Source: Woeseia sp. (GTDB taxonomy: Bacteria > Pseudomonadota > Gammaproteobacteria > Steroidobacterales > UBA11654). From it: 64,000 nt of DNA. Below, in pieces: positions 27,706 through 37,450 of the stretch (position 1 is its first letter; every line of letters begins with the position of its first letter). A model generated the notes under the pieces. That model saw only the letters and a list, made by a program, of their open reading frames with translations. It searched no databases and was not told the DNA's origin. Both the position numbers and the translations under genes were made by a program. Where the stretch lies: the NCBI GenBank assembly GCA_019653755.1, contig BPCL01000003.1, positions 62,001 to 126,000 of the forward strand, written 5' to 3'.

Positions 27706-30310
27706 ATGACCAAGCAATCCTCTAAATTCCCTACAGACGCAGAAATAGTCATAGTGGGCGTAGGTGGAATCGTCGGATCGATGCTTGCATATTGGTTTAC
27801 AGAACTCGGTCAAAAAAACATCGTAGGGCTTGAAAAATCTACTGTAATTCCTTCAGATTTTGCATCCACCGCACACGCTTCGGACTTTGTCTACAATACA
27901 ACTCACGACAAACTAAGCAATTGGACGACCGCCTTTAGCCGAAATTTTTATCAAGACAATGGCTTCTTCCTAAAAAAAGGAGGTCTAGAAATTTGTCGTA
28001 AAGACGACGACGTGCTCTGGGAAGAACTCAAGCGAAAGGTCGCATCAGGTAAAGCCTTTGGAACTAACGTCAGTTTGATTTCAGCGTCCGAGGCAAAAGA
28101 AAAGTTTCCTTTATTAGAAGAAGAATCAATTCGCGGGGCAATGTGGGATCCGGATGCAGGTCTAGTAGTACCGCGATCACAGGATGTAGTGAACTATGCT
28201 GTAGAAAGCGCTAAAGAGAAAGGTACGCTGACCACTTACACTGACACACCTGCTGTAGGCTTTGAAATTGAGAATGGGCGTATTACTGGAGTAAAAACGG
28301 ATAAAGGAACAATCAAGACTAAAAAAGTTGTAATTGCATCGGGAATCTGGGGGTCATTAGTCGGAGAGATGGCTGGCGTTTCGGTTCCTCTCATGCCAGT
28401 TGAGCACCCATTATTATTTTTTGGCCCACTTCCTGAAGCACAGGGAACAGAAGATTTTCTCGTTTATCCATTGCTTCGAGACCAAGGCAATTCAGCTTAT
28501 GTTAGGGATACGGGTAAGCTCCATGGGGGCATGCTTGAATGGGGATTTTACGAGGATAAAGAACCCCGATTGGTTGATCCTGAGGACATCGGCAATCCTG
28601 ATAAGACCATGATGTCTGACTCAATGAGGCATCTGGATCTTGAGGAAGTCGCCGAACCTTTAGAGAAAGCCTTAGAAACAACACCTATACTCAATGAATT
28701 AGGTTGGGATGAAAGAAGTTCTTTTAATGGCCTGCTGTCCGTAACTGCCGATGGCGGTTCTTTGATTGGTGAAAGCCCAGAAGTCAGGGGCTTTTGGTTA
28801 TGCGAAGCAGTATGGGTGAAAGACGGCCCAGGTTGTGCAAGGTTGTGTGCAGAGTGGATGACCAATGGCAAAACACAGATGGACATGCAATCTTTTGACA
28901 TTGCCAGATTCTATCCTGCACAAAAAGAAAAAGCGTTTGTCAAAACACGATCGTTTGAAAATGCACAGACCATTTATACCCCTCCTGTTCATCCTAAAGA
29001 GCCCTATATTAGTCAAAGAGAGCTATTCGTCAGTCCCTTTTATTCGAGAGAAAAAGAGCTTGGTGGTTACTTTGAAAATGAAATCGGCGGATGGGAACGT
29101 GCCTTTGCCTATGAGAGCAATCAAGAAAAATTAGAAAATTATATACAGGAGGTCCCAGTTAGAGAAAACGAATGGGATCGACGTCATGTGCCTTACGAGA
29201 TCGCTAATGCAGAACATCTAGCCATGAGTGAATCAGCTGGAATGATCAATCTATCGCATTTTGCGATCATGGACATCGAGGGTTCAGATGCAGAACGTAT
29301 GTTAGAACATCTTTCGGTGGCGAAGGTTGGCGGCGATACCCCTGAAGACCGAATCATTTATACCAATTTCTTGGACGACGATGGAGGTGTTCATGCAGAC
29401 CTGACCATTTCCCGCTTAGGCAAAGATCGTTATCGGGTCGTTACCGGTGGTGCTGATGGTAACCGTGATTGGGTCACCTTGCGTAATTATCGGGATGATA
29501 TGGGTCTAGAGGCAGACATTAATATTCGCACGCACGATATGGCAACTTTAGGGTTATGGGGACCTACAGCAAAAGACGCCTTGGGTCATTTCATTGACCC
29601 CAATGACATCAGCATTGAGAATTTCCCCTTTGTTGCAGCAAAATACTTAACCCTCAATTTATCTGGTGGAAAATCAATCGATGTCTGGGCAGCACGCATT
29701 TCCTATGTTGGAGAGAGCGGCTGGGAAATCTATTTGAACAATGACAGTGAAGAGGGTCTCGCACTTTATGATTCTCTTCTTGAGGTTGGAGTTGTGCCAG
29801 TTGGGATTGAAACTTACGCCAACAGTCGACGTCTTGAGAAGAGCTTTCGACTACAAGGAGCAGATCTATTGACCGAATATAACGCCTGTGAATCCGCTGT
29901 TGAAAGACCTAAGGTCAAAGAAGCAGACTTTCATGGCAAAGAAGCACACCTTGCTCATCGAGAAGAAGAGCCTAGTGCCATTCTGTGCACCATGACGCTG
30001 GATAACCTAAATGTATCGAACAACGGTTCGCGCTACCCAGTTGGGATCTCTCCAATCATTGATCCTGATACAGGTAAAGGTGCCTATCGATAGCAAAGGC
30101 CGCAGGTCTTATAGCACCAGTATGTCTTATTGCCCATCCATCAAAAAACATGTGGTCATGGGTTACCTGCCTAAAAACATAGCTATACCAGGGAAGTCAC
30201 TGTCTCTGGAGTACTTTAACGAAAACGGCGATGGGATTTATCCTATGACCGTTCAGATAGTTGGCAAGGGATCTATTTATGATCCTAATAATGAGAGGGT
30301 TCGCTCTTAA
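27706..30310 (+). CDS. FAD-dependent amine dehydrogenase fused to GcvT domain (DMGDH/sarcosine dehydrogenase-like), copy 1; one frame break
   Basis: This fusion enzyme demethylates an N-methylated glycine and passes the one-carbon unit to tetrahydrofolate. The N-terminal DAO fold has the dinucleotide motif GVGGIVGSMLAYWF and a His in STAHASDF, in the place of the covalent FAD histidine. The C-terminal half is an aminomethyltransferase (GcvT) domain with YVGESGWEIYLNN and RLEKSFRLQGADL. One extra G at 30079-30080 (AAAGGTG) breaks the frame. The other frame adds VPIDSKGRRSYSTS and YDPNNERVR, ending at 30310, about 867 residues in all. It is followed after 18 bases by an MttB-like gene. Its codon and base use look richer in G+C than the genes before it. 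Confidence 0.87.
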
Positions 30311-30328
30311 CTAGAGCAAGATATAATT

Positions 30329-31872
30329 ATGTCAGAAAGGAAACGCAGAAGACAAGGTGGTGGAAGAAGAAAGAAAATAGCAGCCAGACAGCAAGGCGCA
30401 AGAAAATATCGTCCATATATTGAGCGCAATATCCCTTATTTTGAGATTTTAAATGAGGAAGGTTTAGCTTTAATAGAACAGAATGCCGATATCCTACTTG
30501 AGGAAATTGGAATTGAGTTCCGTGATTTTCCAAAAGCGTTAGATTTATTTAAAAATGCTGGCGCTGATATTGATGGTCAGTGCGTACATTTTCCGCGAGG
30601 ATTTTGCAGGGAAATTATTCAATCGCATGCCCCAAGTGAATATATACAACATGCAAGGAATCCAGCTAATAATGTTATTATTGGGGGGAGAAGAACAGTT
30701 CTTGTCCCAGCTTATGGCCCACCATTTGTTAGAGATTTAGGGTAAAGGTCGGCGATACGGAACAATTGAAGATTTTAGAAATTTTGTAAAATTAGCCTAC
30801 ATGAGCCCAAATCTTCATCACTCGGGCGGAACTATATGTGAACCAGTTGATCTACCTGTCAATAAGCGTCACTTTGACATGATATACAGCCATATCAAAT
30901 ACAGCGATAAGCCATTTATGGGATCGGTAACACACCCGGAAAGAGCTGAAGATACTGTCTCAATGGCGAAGATAGTTTTTGGCGAAAACTTTCTCGAAGA
31001 AAATACTGTCTTTTAAAAAGTTAATTAATGCTAATTCACCTTTAACCTTTGATGAAACAATGCTTGGTTCTGCCACTGTCTATGCTGAGCATAATCAAGC
31101 AACAATCATCTCACCCTTTATTCTTGCGGGAGCAATGTCACCAGTTAGCATAGCTGGCACCGTTACACAAATTCTGGCCGAAGCGCTTGCAGGCATGGCT
31201 TATATTCAACTGTTAAACCAGGAGCTCCGGTAATATTTGGGTCGTTTGCAAGCGCAGTTTCTATGCAATCTGGAGCCCCCACATTTGGCACTCCAGAGCC
31301 TGGTCATATAATGACGATTGTCGGTGCACTTGCCAGACGATTAGGCGTGCCATTTCGAAGTGGTGGTGGATTATGCGCATCAAAAATTCCGGATGCACAG
31401 GCTGCTTATGAATCAGCTAATAAAATTGCAAGCTTCTGCCTTAGCGGGAGTCAATTTTATGCTACATACAGCCGGTTGGCTTGAAGGCGGTCTTTCGATG
31501 GGGTATGAGAAGTTTATAATGGATGCAGATCAAGCAGGAATGCTCGCTGTGATGCTTGAAGGTGTTGAGTTATCTGAAAATGCTCAAGCAATGGATGCGT
31601 TTAGGGAAGTTGGCCCAGGTGGCCACTTTTTAGGTGCAGCGCACACACAGGCTAATTTTGAATCTGCTTTTTATCGGTCTGAAATCGCCGATAACAATCC
31701 TTTTGAACAATGGGAAGCAGAAGGTAGTTTGGACACTGCAAAGCGTGCCAATTTGAAATGGAAAGAGATGTTAAAGGAATACGAAGCTCCAGAATTGGAT
31801 CCTGCAATTGATGAAGCTTTACTTGAATTTATAGCTAAGAGGAAATCTGAATTTGAAGATAGGGATTATTAA
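30329..31872 (+). CDS. MttB-like trimethylamine/betaine methyltransferase (non-pyrrolysine), copy 1; four frame breaks
   Basis: Five ORF pieces line up with a single COG5598 protein of about 513 residues, close to the 515 of copy 2 in this window. It has an Arg/Lys/Gly-rich N-tail (KRRRQGGGRRKK), then FEILNEEGLALIEQNAD and FPRGFCREIIQSH. The central barrel has AEHNQATIISPFILAGAMSP, PGAPVIFGSFAS and FGTPEPGH. The tail has GVNFMLHTAGWLEGGLSMGYEKF and AFREVGPGGHFLG. Breaks are near 30740, 31011-31014, 31209-31213 and 31422-31425. None is a clean in-frame UAG, so this is not a pyrrolysine enzyme. Non-Pyl members demethylate quaternary amines such as glycine betaine; the substrate here is inferred. 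Confidence 0.83.
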
Positions 31873-31991
31873 TTTATATCATTAAGAAGTATTTTCGAAA
31901 CCGTACCGTTAAACCTTCCGAATAAAGTATACATAGAGAAAAAATTAGATACTTTCCTCAAGTATAAAGATCAGCTTGATAGGAGAAAATT

Positions 31992-32846
31992 ATTAACACA
32001 AACAAGCCTTCTGAAGCTCTGCGTAATCGTATGCGAGAGGATCTGGAAAATGCCTATATGGAAATTATTCCAGTTTCAGGTATTGAAGATAGGCTCGAGG
32101 CTCTTCAGCCAAACTCGCATTTGGCTATCACATGCTCACCGGCAAAAGGTGTAGATGAAACCATAGAGTTAAGCGAAAAACTTATTTCAAAAGGCTTTCA
32201 GGTTATACCGCATATTGCAGCGAAATGCGTAAGCGGGGAAAAACATCTTGAAACTATTGTCAAAAGACTCGATGCATTGAATATTGAGAGTATTTTTGTG
32301 CCTGGCGGCGATCTTCCTGAACCAATAGGCAAGTTTAATAATGCCTATGATCTTCTTAAAGCTTTGAATGAATGCGGTCATAGTATAAAAAATATTGGAA
32401 TTGCTGCACACCCTGAGGGGCACCCAGATGTTAACGAGAAAATTTTAATGGAAGCACTTGAAAAGAAAAAAGATTTAGCAAATTACATCGTTACTCAAAT
32501 GTGTTTTGACGCAAATATATTAGGTGACTGGTTGGTTCGGATTAATCAGCAAGGTGTTAATCTTCCTGTTTGGGTCGGCTTACCTGGCGTCATTGAGCGT
32601 GGCCGTCTTCTGAGAACTTCTCTTAGAATAGGTGTCGGGGACTCCCTGCGTTTCTTGCGAAAAAAATCTCAGGTTGCTACAGAGTTAATGAAATCTAGTG
32701 TCTATAGTCCAGATAAATTAGTAAAAGATATTTCTGAGTATAAAAATATTGCTGACACCAATCTTGCTGGATACCATATATTTTGTTTCAACCAGATTGA
32801 AATATCTGAAAAGTGGCGTACTGAGACAATTTCAAAACTAATATAA
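31992..32846 (+). CDS. Methylenetetrahydrofolate reductase-like protein (MetF family)
   Basis: A TIM-barrel flavoprotein family that interconverts methyl-THF and methylene-THF. Seen are LAITCSPAKGVDETIEL, PHIAAKCV, the barrel strand SIFVPGGDLPEPIGKF, NIGIAAHPEGHP, IVTQMCFDANILGDW and LPVWVGLPGVIERG. The first ATG is at 32031, but family-like sequence (NKPSEALRNRMREDLE) runs upstream in frame to just after a TAG at 31980. AGGAG at 31981-31985 would place the start at ATT 31989 or 31992, a rare start codon or a miscalled ATG. Behind the MttB-like gene, it probably oxidises methyl-THF from demethylation rather than feeding methionine synthesis (inference). Confidence 0.8.
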   Translation: MNTNKPSEALRNRMREDLENAYMEIIPVSGIEDRLEALQPNSHLAITCSPAKGVDETIELSEKLISKGFQVIPHIAAKCVSGEKHLETIVKRLDALNIESIFVPGGDLPEPIGKFNNAYDLLKALNECGHSIKNIGIAAHPEGHPDVNEKILMEALEKKKDLANYIVTQMCFDANILGDWLVRINQQGVNLPVWVGLPGVIERGRLLRTSLRIGVGDSLRFLRKKSQVATELMKSSVYSPDKLVKDISEYKNIADTNLAGYHIFCFNQIEISEKWRTETISKLI

Positions 32847-32873
32847 GCCCTGCAAATACATTCCTAATCACAC

Positions 32874-34123
32874 ATGACTTTTTTCAAGAATCTAATTAAA
32901 TCAATAATGAGCGGAGAGCTTAAGGGAAGATATTTTCGCTCAAAAGATTTTGGTGTTCTTCATAAAGATATAAATAAGGCTGTAGAATCAGTCATGTCAA
33001 AAAGCGGAGAAGTTTCTTCATTGGTATATGCAGAACATCTCTCTAACCTAATAGAAGATCTTGATGATAAGCAATTTATTGATTTCTTTAATACTCTTTT
33101 AGAAAAATATGACATAGATCCGAATTCTTTATCAAAAGCATCTATCGAATATTCCAAAAATAAAACCCAAAAAAACTTAGAGATAATTACTCGATCCTCT
33201 GAACCCCAATGGGTTGAGCTTTTTAGAAGATTGAACACAGTGTCTGAAGGCACCCTTAAATTGGTTAAACTTAGAGAGAGAATCAGATCTCTTGAAAAAG
33301 ATAATCCAGACTTAGCATTCTTTGATGCAGCCCTTTTAAACTTATTTAAGCATTGGTTTAATCCATCCTTTTTAGTTTTAAAAAGGATTGATTGGTCAAC
33401 TCCTGCCAGTATTTTAGAAAAGATAATTGCTTACGAGGCTGTTCATGAAATCAATTCATGGAGTGATCTCAGGGCCAGATTAGAACCAGAAGATAGAAGA
33501 TGCTTCGCCTTTTTTCATCCTCTAATACCCAATGAGCCACTTATTTTTGTTGAAGTCGCATTAACTGATGATATGCCAAAGACTATTGATCAGGTCATCA
33601 AGATTGATAGAAGTGTCACGCTCGATAAAGATATTAATACAGCAGTTTTTTATTCTATTTCTAGTTGTCAGGATGGTCTCTCAGGCATTTCATTTGGTAA
33701 TTTTCTAATTAAAGCAGTAGCTCATAAGTTAAAACAAAAAAACGAAGGACTGGAAAAATTTGTAACACTTTCACCAGCTCCCGATTTTACAAAATGGCTT
33801 AAAGAAAAATCTATAGAGAAAGATTTGGATGAAGATAGCCTCCTCAAGCAAGCATTAATTTATCTTTTAAGACAGATAGAGAAGATGAATTTCCCAATGA
33901 TCCTGTCGCTAGATTTCATTTAGGCAATGGAGCTACCTTGGAAAGGGTAAATTTAAATTCTGATTTATCCTCAAAAGGGTTACATCAATCAAAAGGTGTC
34001 ATGGTTAACTATCTATATGATCTCGATTCTTTAGAAAGGAATCATGAATTGTTTTTTAAATCAAAAACAGTGCAACAATCAAGCGGTATCAAAGGGCTTA
34101 GAAAAAAATTCCAAATCCAATAG
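32874..34123 (+). CDS. Malonyl-CoA decarboxylase; one frame break
   Basis: This enzyme decarboxylates malonyl-CoA to acetyl-CoA. The N-terminal helical domain (residues 1 to about 150) and catalytic domain are present: WSDLRARLEPEDRRCFAFFH, PLIFVEVALTDDMP, TAVFYSISSCQDGLSGISFG, NFLIKAV and FVTLSPAPDFTKWL. After a one-base loss near 33881-33884 the other frame continues DPVARFHLGNGATLERVN, LHQSKGVMVNYLYDL and NHELFF, ending at 34123. Corrected length is about 416 residues. It lies between the MetF-like gene and a convergent MHS-type transporter; its link to the methylated-amine genes is not obvious. Confidence 0.88.
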
Positions 34124-34143
34124 AAATCTAAATCGAAATTATC

Positions 34144-35474
34144 TTATTGGGTCTGATTTAAATCAGATTGAAAAGTCTCAGTTAATGCCATTACTGAGAG
34201 CAAAGTTAGCAATGCTGAAAATGCCATATAAACTGAAACCCAAAAAATATCTAATTCTGTCCACAATTTAACAGCTATAGTTGGAGCAAAAGCTCCTCCA
34301 ATAATTGCTCCAAACTGATATCCTAAGGTTGCTCCTGAATATCTAACTTCAGTACTAAATAGTTCTGTAAAGAAAGCCGCTTGAGGCCCATACATCATTG
34401 CTAAAAAAACGAGTCCTCCTGAAACCGCTAAAGTTATTAACCAAAAGTTTCCTGTATCGACTAGTGGAAAAACAGCAAAAGCCCATAGACCCGATAGAAC
34501 AGCACCCAACATAAAGATACCTCGTCTTCCCTTTTTGTCAGAATATGCAGAAAATATAAACTGCATTGGCACCATTATTGCTGAAGCGATTAAAACTGCA
34601 GCAAGCATGTCATCCCTTGACATCTTTGCACTTTCGACCCCATACGCTAGCAAGAATGCTATTAAGATATAGAAAGTAACTTGAATATTAAGAAAAGCTC
34701 CAGCAGCCAGAATTATCCTTTTAGGGTATTTTCTTATTGCCTCAATAATTGGTGATTTTTTGATAATATTTTCAACATTGTTATCTTGTTCATCTCTGTG
34801 AACCGCTAATTCTTTAAACGCTTTAGTATCTTCAAGATTTAATTGAATATACATACTGATAATAATTAAAACAGCACTAGCTAGAAAAGGGATTCTCCAA
34901 CCCCAAGTATTAAAGAATTCTTCTGAAACCAAAGCGCTAGTAATAATAAGGGCTAAGTTGGCTAGTATTACTCCAATTGGAGCACCAGCCTGAGCAAAAG
35001 CTCCATAATATCCTCTTTGATTTGATGGGGCGCTTTCAGTGACTAAAAGCATTGCTCCGCCCCACTGACCGCCTATAGCTAATCCTTGAGCAAACCTTAA
35101 TAAGGTAAGAAGAATAGGTGCTGCAACACCAATCATGCATAGGTTGGCAATAAGCCTATTAATGTGGAAGAGATGCCCATTAACATTAGAGCGCTAATAA
35201 GTGTTTTCTTTCTGCCTATTTTGTCCCCAAAATGTCCAAAGATAATTCCACCAATTGGCCTAGCTATAAAACCGGCTGCAAATGTTAATAAAGATAAAAT
35301 TAAGGCTGTTGTAGGTGGTACTTCTCCAAAAAAAGCGGCTGGAAAAATAAGGGCTGCTGCTGCCCCATAAAGAAAAAAATCATACCATTCAATACTGGTT
35401 CCCGCTAAAGCTGTAAGAGCAACTTTACGCATATTTGAATTAATATGATTATTTTCTAAATTTTCCTGATTCAT
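34144..35474 (-). CDS. MFS transporter, metabolite:H+ symporter (MHS) type; one frame break
   Basis: A proton-coupled carrier of the ShiA/ProP group with about twelve helices. The N-terminal helix has TSIEWYDFFLYGAAAALIF, and the loop 2-3 motif is ARPIGGIIFGHFGDKIGRKK, both MHS signatures. The second piece carries GLAIGGQWGGAMLLVTESAP and AQAGAPIGVILANL. The two ORFs overlap by four bases at 35133-35136 and look like coupled genes, but together they make one normal carrier of about 443 residues, so one lost base is the better reading. The family moves osmolytes and organic acids, and the substrate is not readable. It is convergent with the malonyl-CoA decarboxylase. Confidence 0.87.
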
Positions 35475-35756
35475 TCTCTATAGTATAAATAAAATGGGTC
35501 GATTAAGACTAAGTAATGGAGTAATCCTGAAAGCTAGTTTGCCAGACTAGAGCAAATTTATTAGGATTATGGTTATGAAAGCAGATGATAGATTTTAGAT
35601 ACCTATTTTTATTCTTTCATCTATATCAATTATGAGCTACGCGGGGAGCCACTTCTACAATTGGACTCAAAAGAATTCAATTGACTAGATAGAAATAAAT
35701 CGTAAAACTGATTTGAGATTATTAACAACAAGTTGTAATTAGGGAGGAATTAAATA
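35475..35756 (+). other. Intergenic leader between the MHS transporter and mttB copy 2
   Basis: A 282-base gap with no supported gene. It holds the divergent control regions of the MHS carrier and the second MttB-like gene, and a clear RBS, AGGGAGGA, at about 35741-35748 ahead of the ATG at 35757. A short open stretch near 35610-35690 reads like a signal-peptide fragment (FILSSISIMSYAGS) but has no start with RBS and no continuation. I see no riboswitch that I can name. Confidence 0.5.
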
Positions 35757-37304
35757 ATGCCTCGAAGAAGAGGTGGTCATAAAGCTAAAGTTGCAATACG
35801 ATCAGCGCCATTATCAAAAAAATCAAAGCCTGTTCACCCAGGGGAGTCAGGCGGTCAATATAAACCGCTAAATGATCAGGGTGTTGTAGATATTGTTGAA
35901 AATAGCTTTCGTATTCTAGAAGAAATTGGCTTTAATCAAGCTACTCCTCATTGTATTGAGGTGTGCACAGCTTTTGGAGCAGAAATGAGTGATGATGGTC
36001 GTCTCCGTTTTCCACGAAAAGTGGTAGAAAAAGCTATTGATATGAGTAATAAGGATTTAATCCTATATGCACAAAATCCTGCTAATGATTTACATGTTAG
36101 CGGCAGTCGTGTGTATTTTTCTACTGCCGGCGCCGCAGTGATGATTGCAGATGCAGAAACCAAAACTTATCGTGATTCAGTGGCTCAAGATTTATATGAT
36201 ATGGCTCGCATCGCTGACACATGTGAACACATTCACATGTTTCAACGTACTTGTGTGCTCAATGATATCAAAGATAACTATGCCATGGATTTGAACACTG
36301 CCTATAATTGTGTCATGGGCACCACTAAGCATGTTGGTTCGAGCTGGACGGAAGCCCATCATCTTGAGAAAACACTCAAACTCTTACATCTCATGGCTGG
36401 TGGAGAAGAAGCTTGGCGGATGAGACCATTTGTCAGCCAATCCAATTGTTTTGTAGTTCCTCCAATGAAGTTTGCTGAAGAAGCATTAGAATGCCTACGA
36501 ATAGCTGTAGAGGGTGGTATGCCGGTACTGTTACTTTCAGCAGGACAGGCTGGAGCAACAGCACCTCCCACCCTTGCTGGCACGGTCTCTCAAGCATGGG
36601 CGGAATGCCTCGGTGGCTTGATTTATGTCAATGCCATAAAACCAGGAGCTCCTGCGATATTAGGCACGTGGCCTTTTGTCTCAGACTTAAGAACAGGTGC
36701 AATGAGCGGTGGCTCACCAGAGCAGGGAATTTTATCTGCTGCTTGTGCACAAATAGGTCAACACTTCGGTTTACCTATGGGCACTGGTGCTGGAATGTCA
36801 GATGCTAAGTTACCTGATTTTCAGGGAGGCGCAGAACATGCTTCAAACGTTGTAGCCAGTGCTTTATCTGGAGCTAATATTGTCTATGAATCAGCTGGTA
36901 TGTATTCCAGTCTCTTGGGCGCCTGTTTAGAGAGTTTACTACTTGATAATGATCTACTGGGTGCATGTATGCGAATGGTAAAGGGTCTAACAGTAAATGA
37001 AGAGACACTAGGCTTTGATGAAATTAAAGATGTCTGTCTAAACAATAAGAGCCATTATCTGAGTTCTGATCAAACCATCAAAGTCATGCAAACTGAGTAT
37101 ATCTATCCGGAATTTTATAATCGCCTAAGTCCCAGCCAATGGAGTGATGCTGGAAAACCTGAAGCCTTGGATGTAGCCATAGAAAAGAAAAAGCATATTC
37201 TATCCACCCATTTTCCTAAACATGTCAGTAATGAAGTCGATGATAGAATTCGTGATGAATTTCCCATTTTCCTTAGCAAAGAATCTATGGGACGTAATGA
37301 TTGA
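35757..37304 (+). CDS. MttB-like trimethylamine/betaine methyltransferase (non-pyrrolysine), copy 2
   Basis: An intact 515-residue COG5598 protein. The N-tail is basic (MPRRRGGHKAKVAIRSAP), followed by PGESGGQYKPLNDQGVVDI. Core motifs are RILEEIGF, LRFPRKVVEKAID, LAGTVSQAWAECLGGLIYVN, PGAPAILGTWPFVSDLRTGA, GGSPEQGILSAACAQIG and GTGAGMSDAKLPDFQGGAEH. The frame has no amber codon, so the enzyme does not use pyrrolysine. Known non-Pyl relatives (MtgB) transfer a methyl group from glycine betaine to a corrinoid protein. No corrinoid protein gene is in the window. A DMGDH fusion follows 146 bases later on the same strand, mirroring the first cassette in reverse order. Confidence 0.92.
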   Translation: MPRRRGGHKAKVAIRSAPLSKKSKPVHPGESGGQYKPLNDQGVVDIVENSFRILEEIGFNQATPHCIEVCTAFGAEMSDDGRLRFPRKVVEKAIDMSNKDLILYAQNPANDLHVSGSRVYFSTAGAAVMIADAETKTYRDSVAQDLYDMARIADTCEHIHMFQRTCVLNDIKDNYAMDLNTAYNCVMGTTKHVGSSWTEAHHLEKTLKLLHLMAGGEEAWRMRPFVSQSNCFVVPPMKFAEEALECLRIAVEGGMPVLLLSAGQAGATAPPTLAGTVSQAWAECLGGLIYVNAIKPGAPAILGTWPFVSDLRTGAMSGGSPEQGILSAACAQIGQHFGLPMGTGAGMSDAKLPDFQGGAEHASNVVASALSGANIVYESAGMYSSLLGACLESLLLDNDLLGACMRMVKGLTVNEETLGFDEIKDVCLNNKSHYLSSDQTIKVMQTEYIYPEFYNRLSPSQWSDAGKPEALDVAIEKKKHILSTHFPKHVSNEVDDRIRDEFPIFLSKESMGRND

Positions 37305-37450
37305 CGATAAAAACAATGAGGAATTATAAAGAAGCCCTATTGCCCAATCTTTATCTGGGTAGAAGAAGGGAAATTGATATAATCAATTAAAGAATTTCCA
37401 GAAGCTTTAATGACTAGAAAAAACAAGCGAAAAATAACACTGAGACTATT

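Noticed and set aside
28502-29016. Antisense ORFs over the DMGDH copy 1 gene
   Set aside because: They are shadows of the coding frame, with no RBS and no family motifs.
30329-31872. Stops inside MttB copy 1 as pyrrolysine readthrough or programmed frameshifts
   Set aside because: The breaks change frame rather than sit as in-frame UAG, occur at four scattered points, and copy 2 is intact without amber codons.
34144-35474. MHS carrier as two coupled genes (ATGA overlap)
   Set aside because: The two pieces together match one 443-residue carrier with no family break at that point, so the overlap is a frame-break artefact.
35475-35756. Glycine riboswitch ahead of the second MttB gene
   Set aside because: The GGAGAG and CACCGAAGG-type elements are not present.
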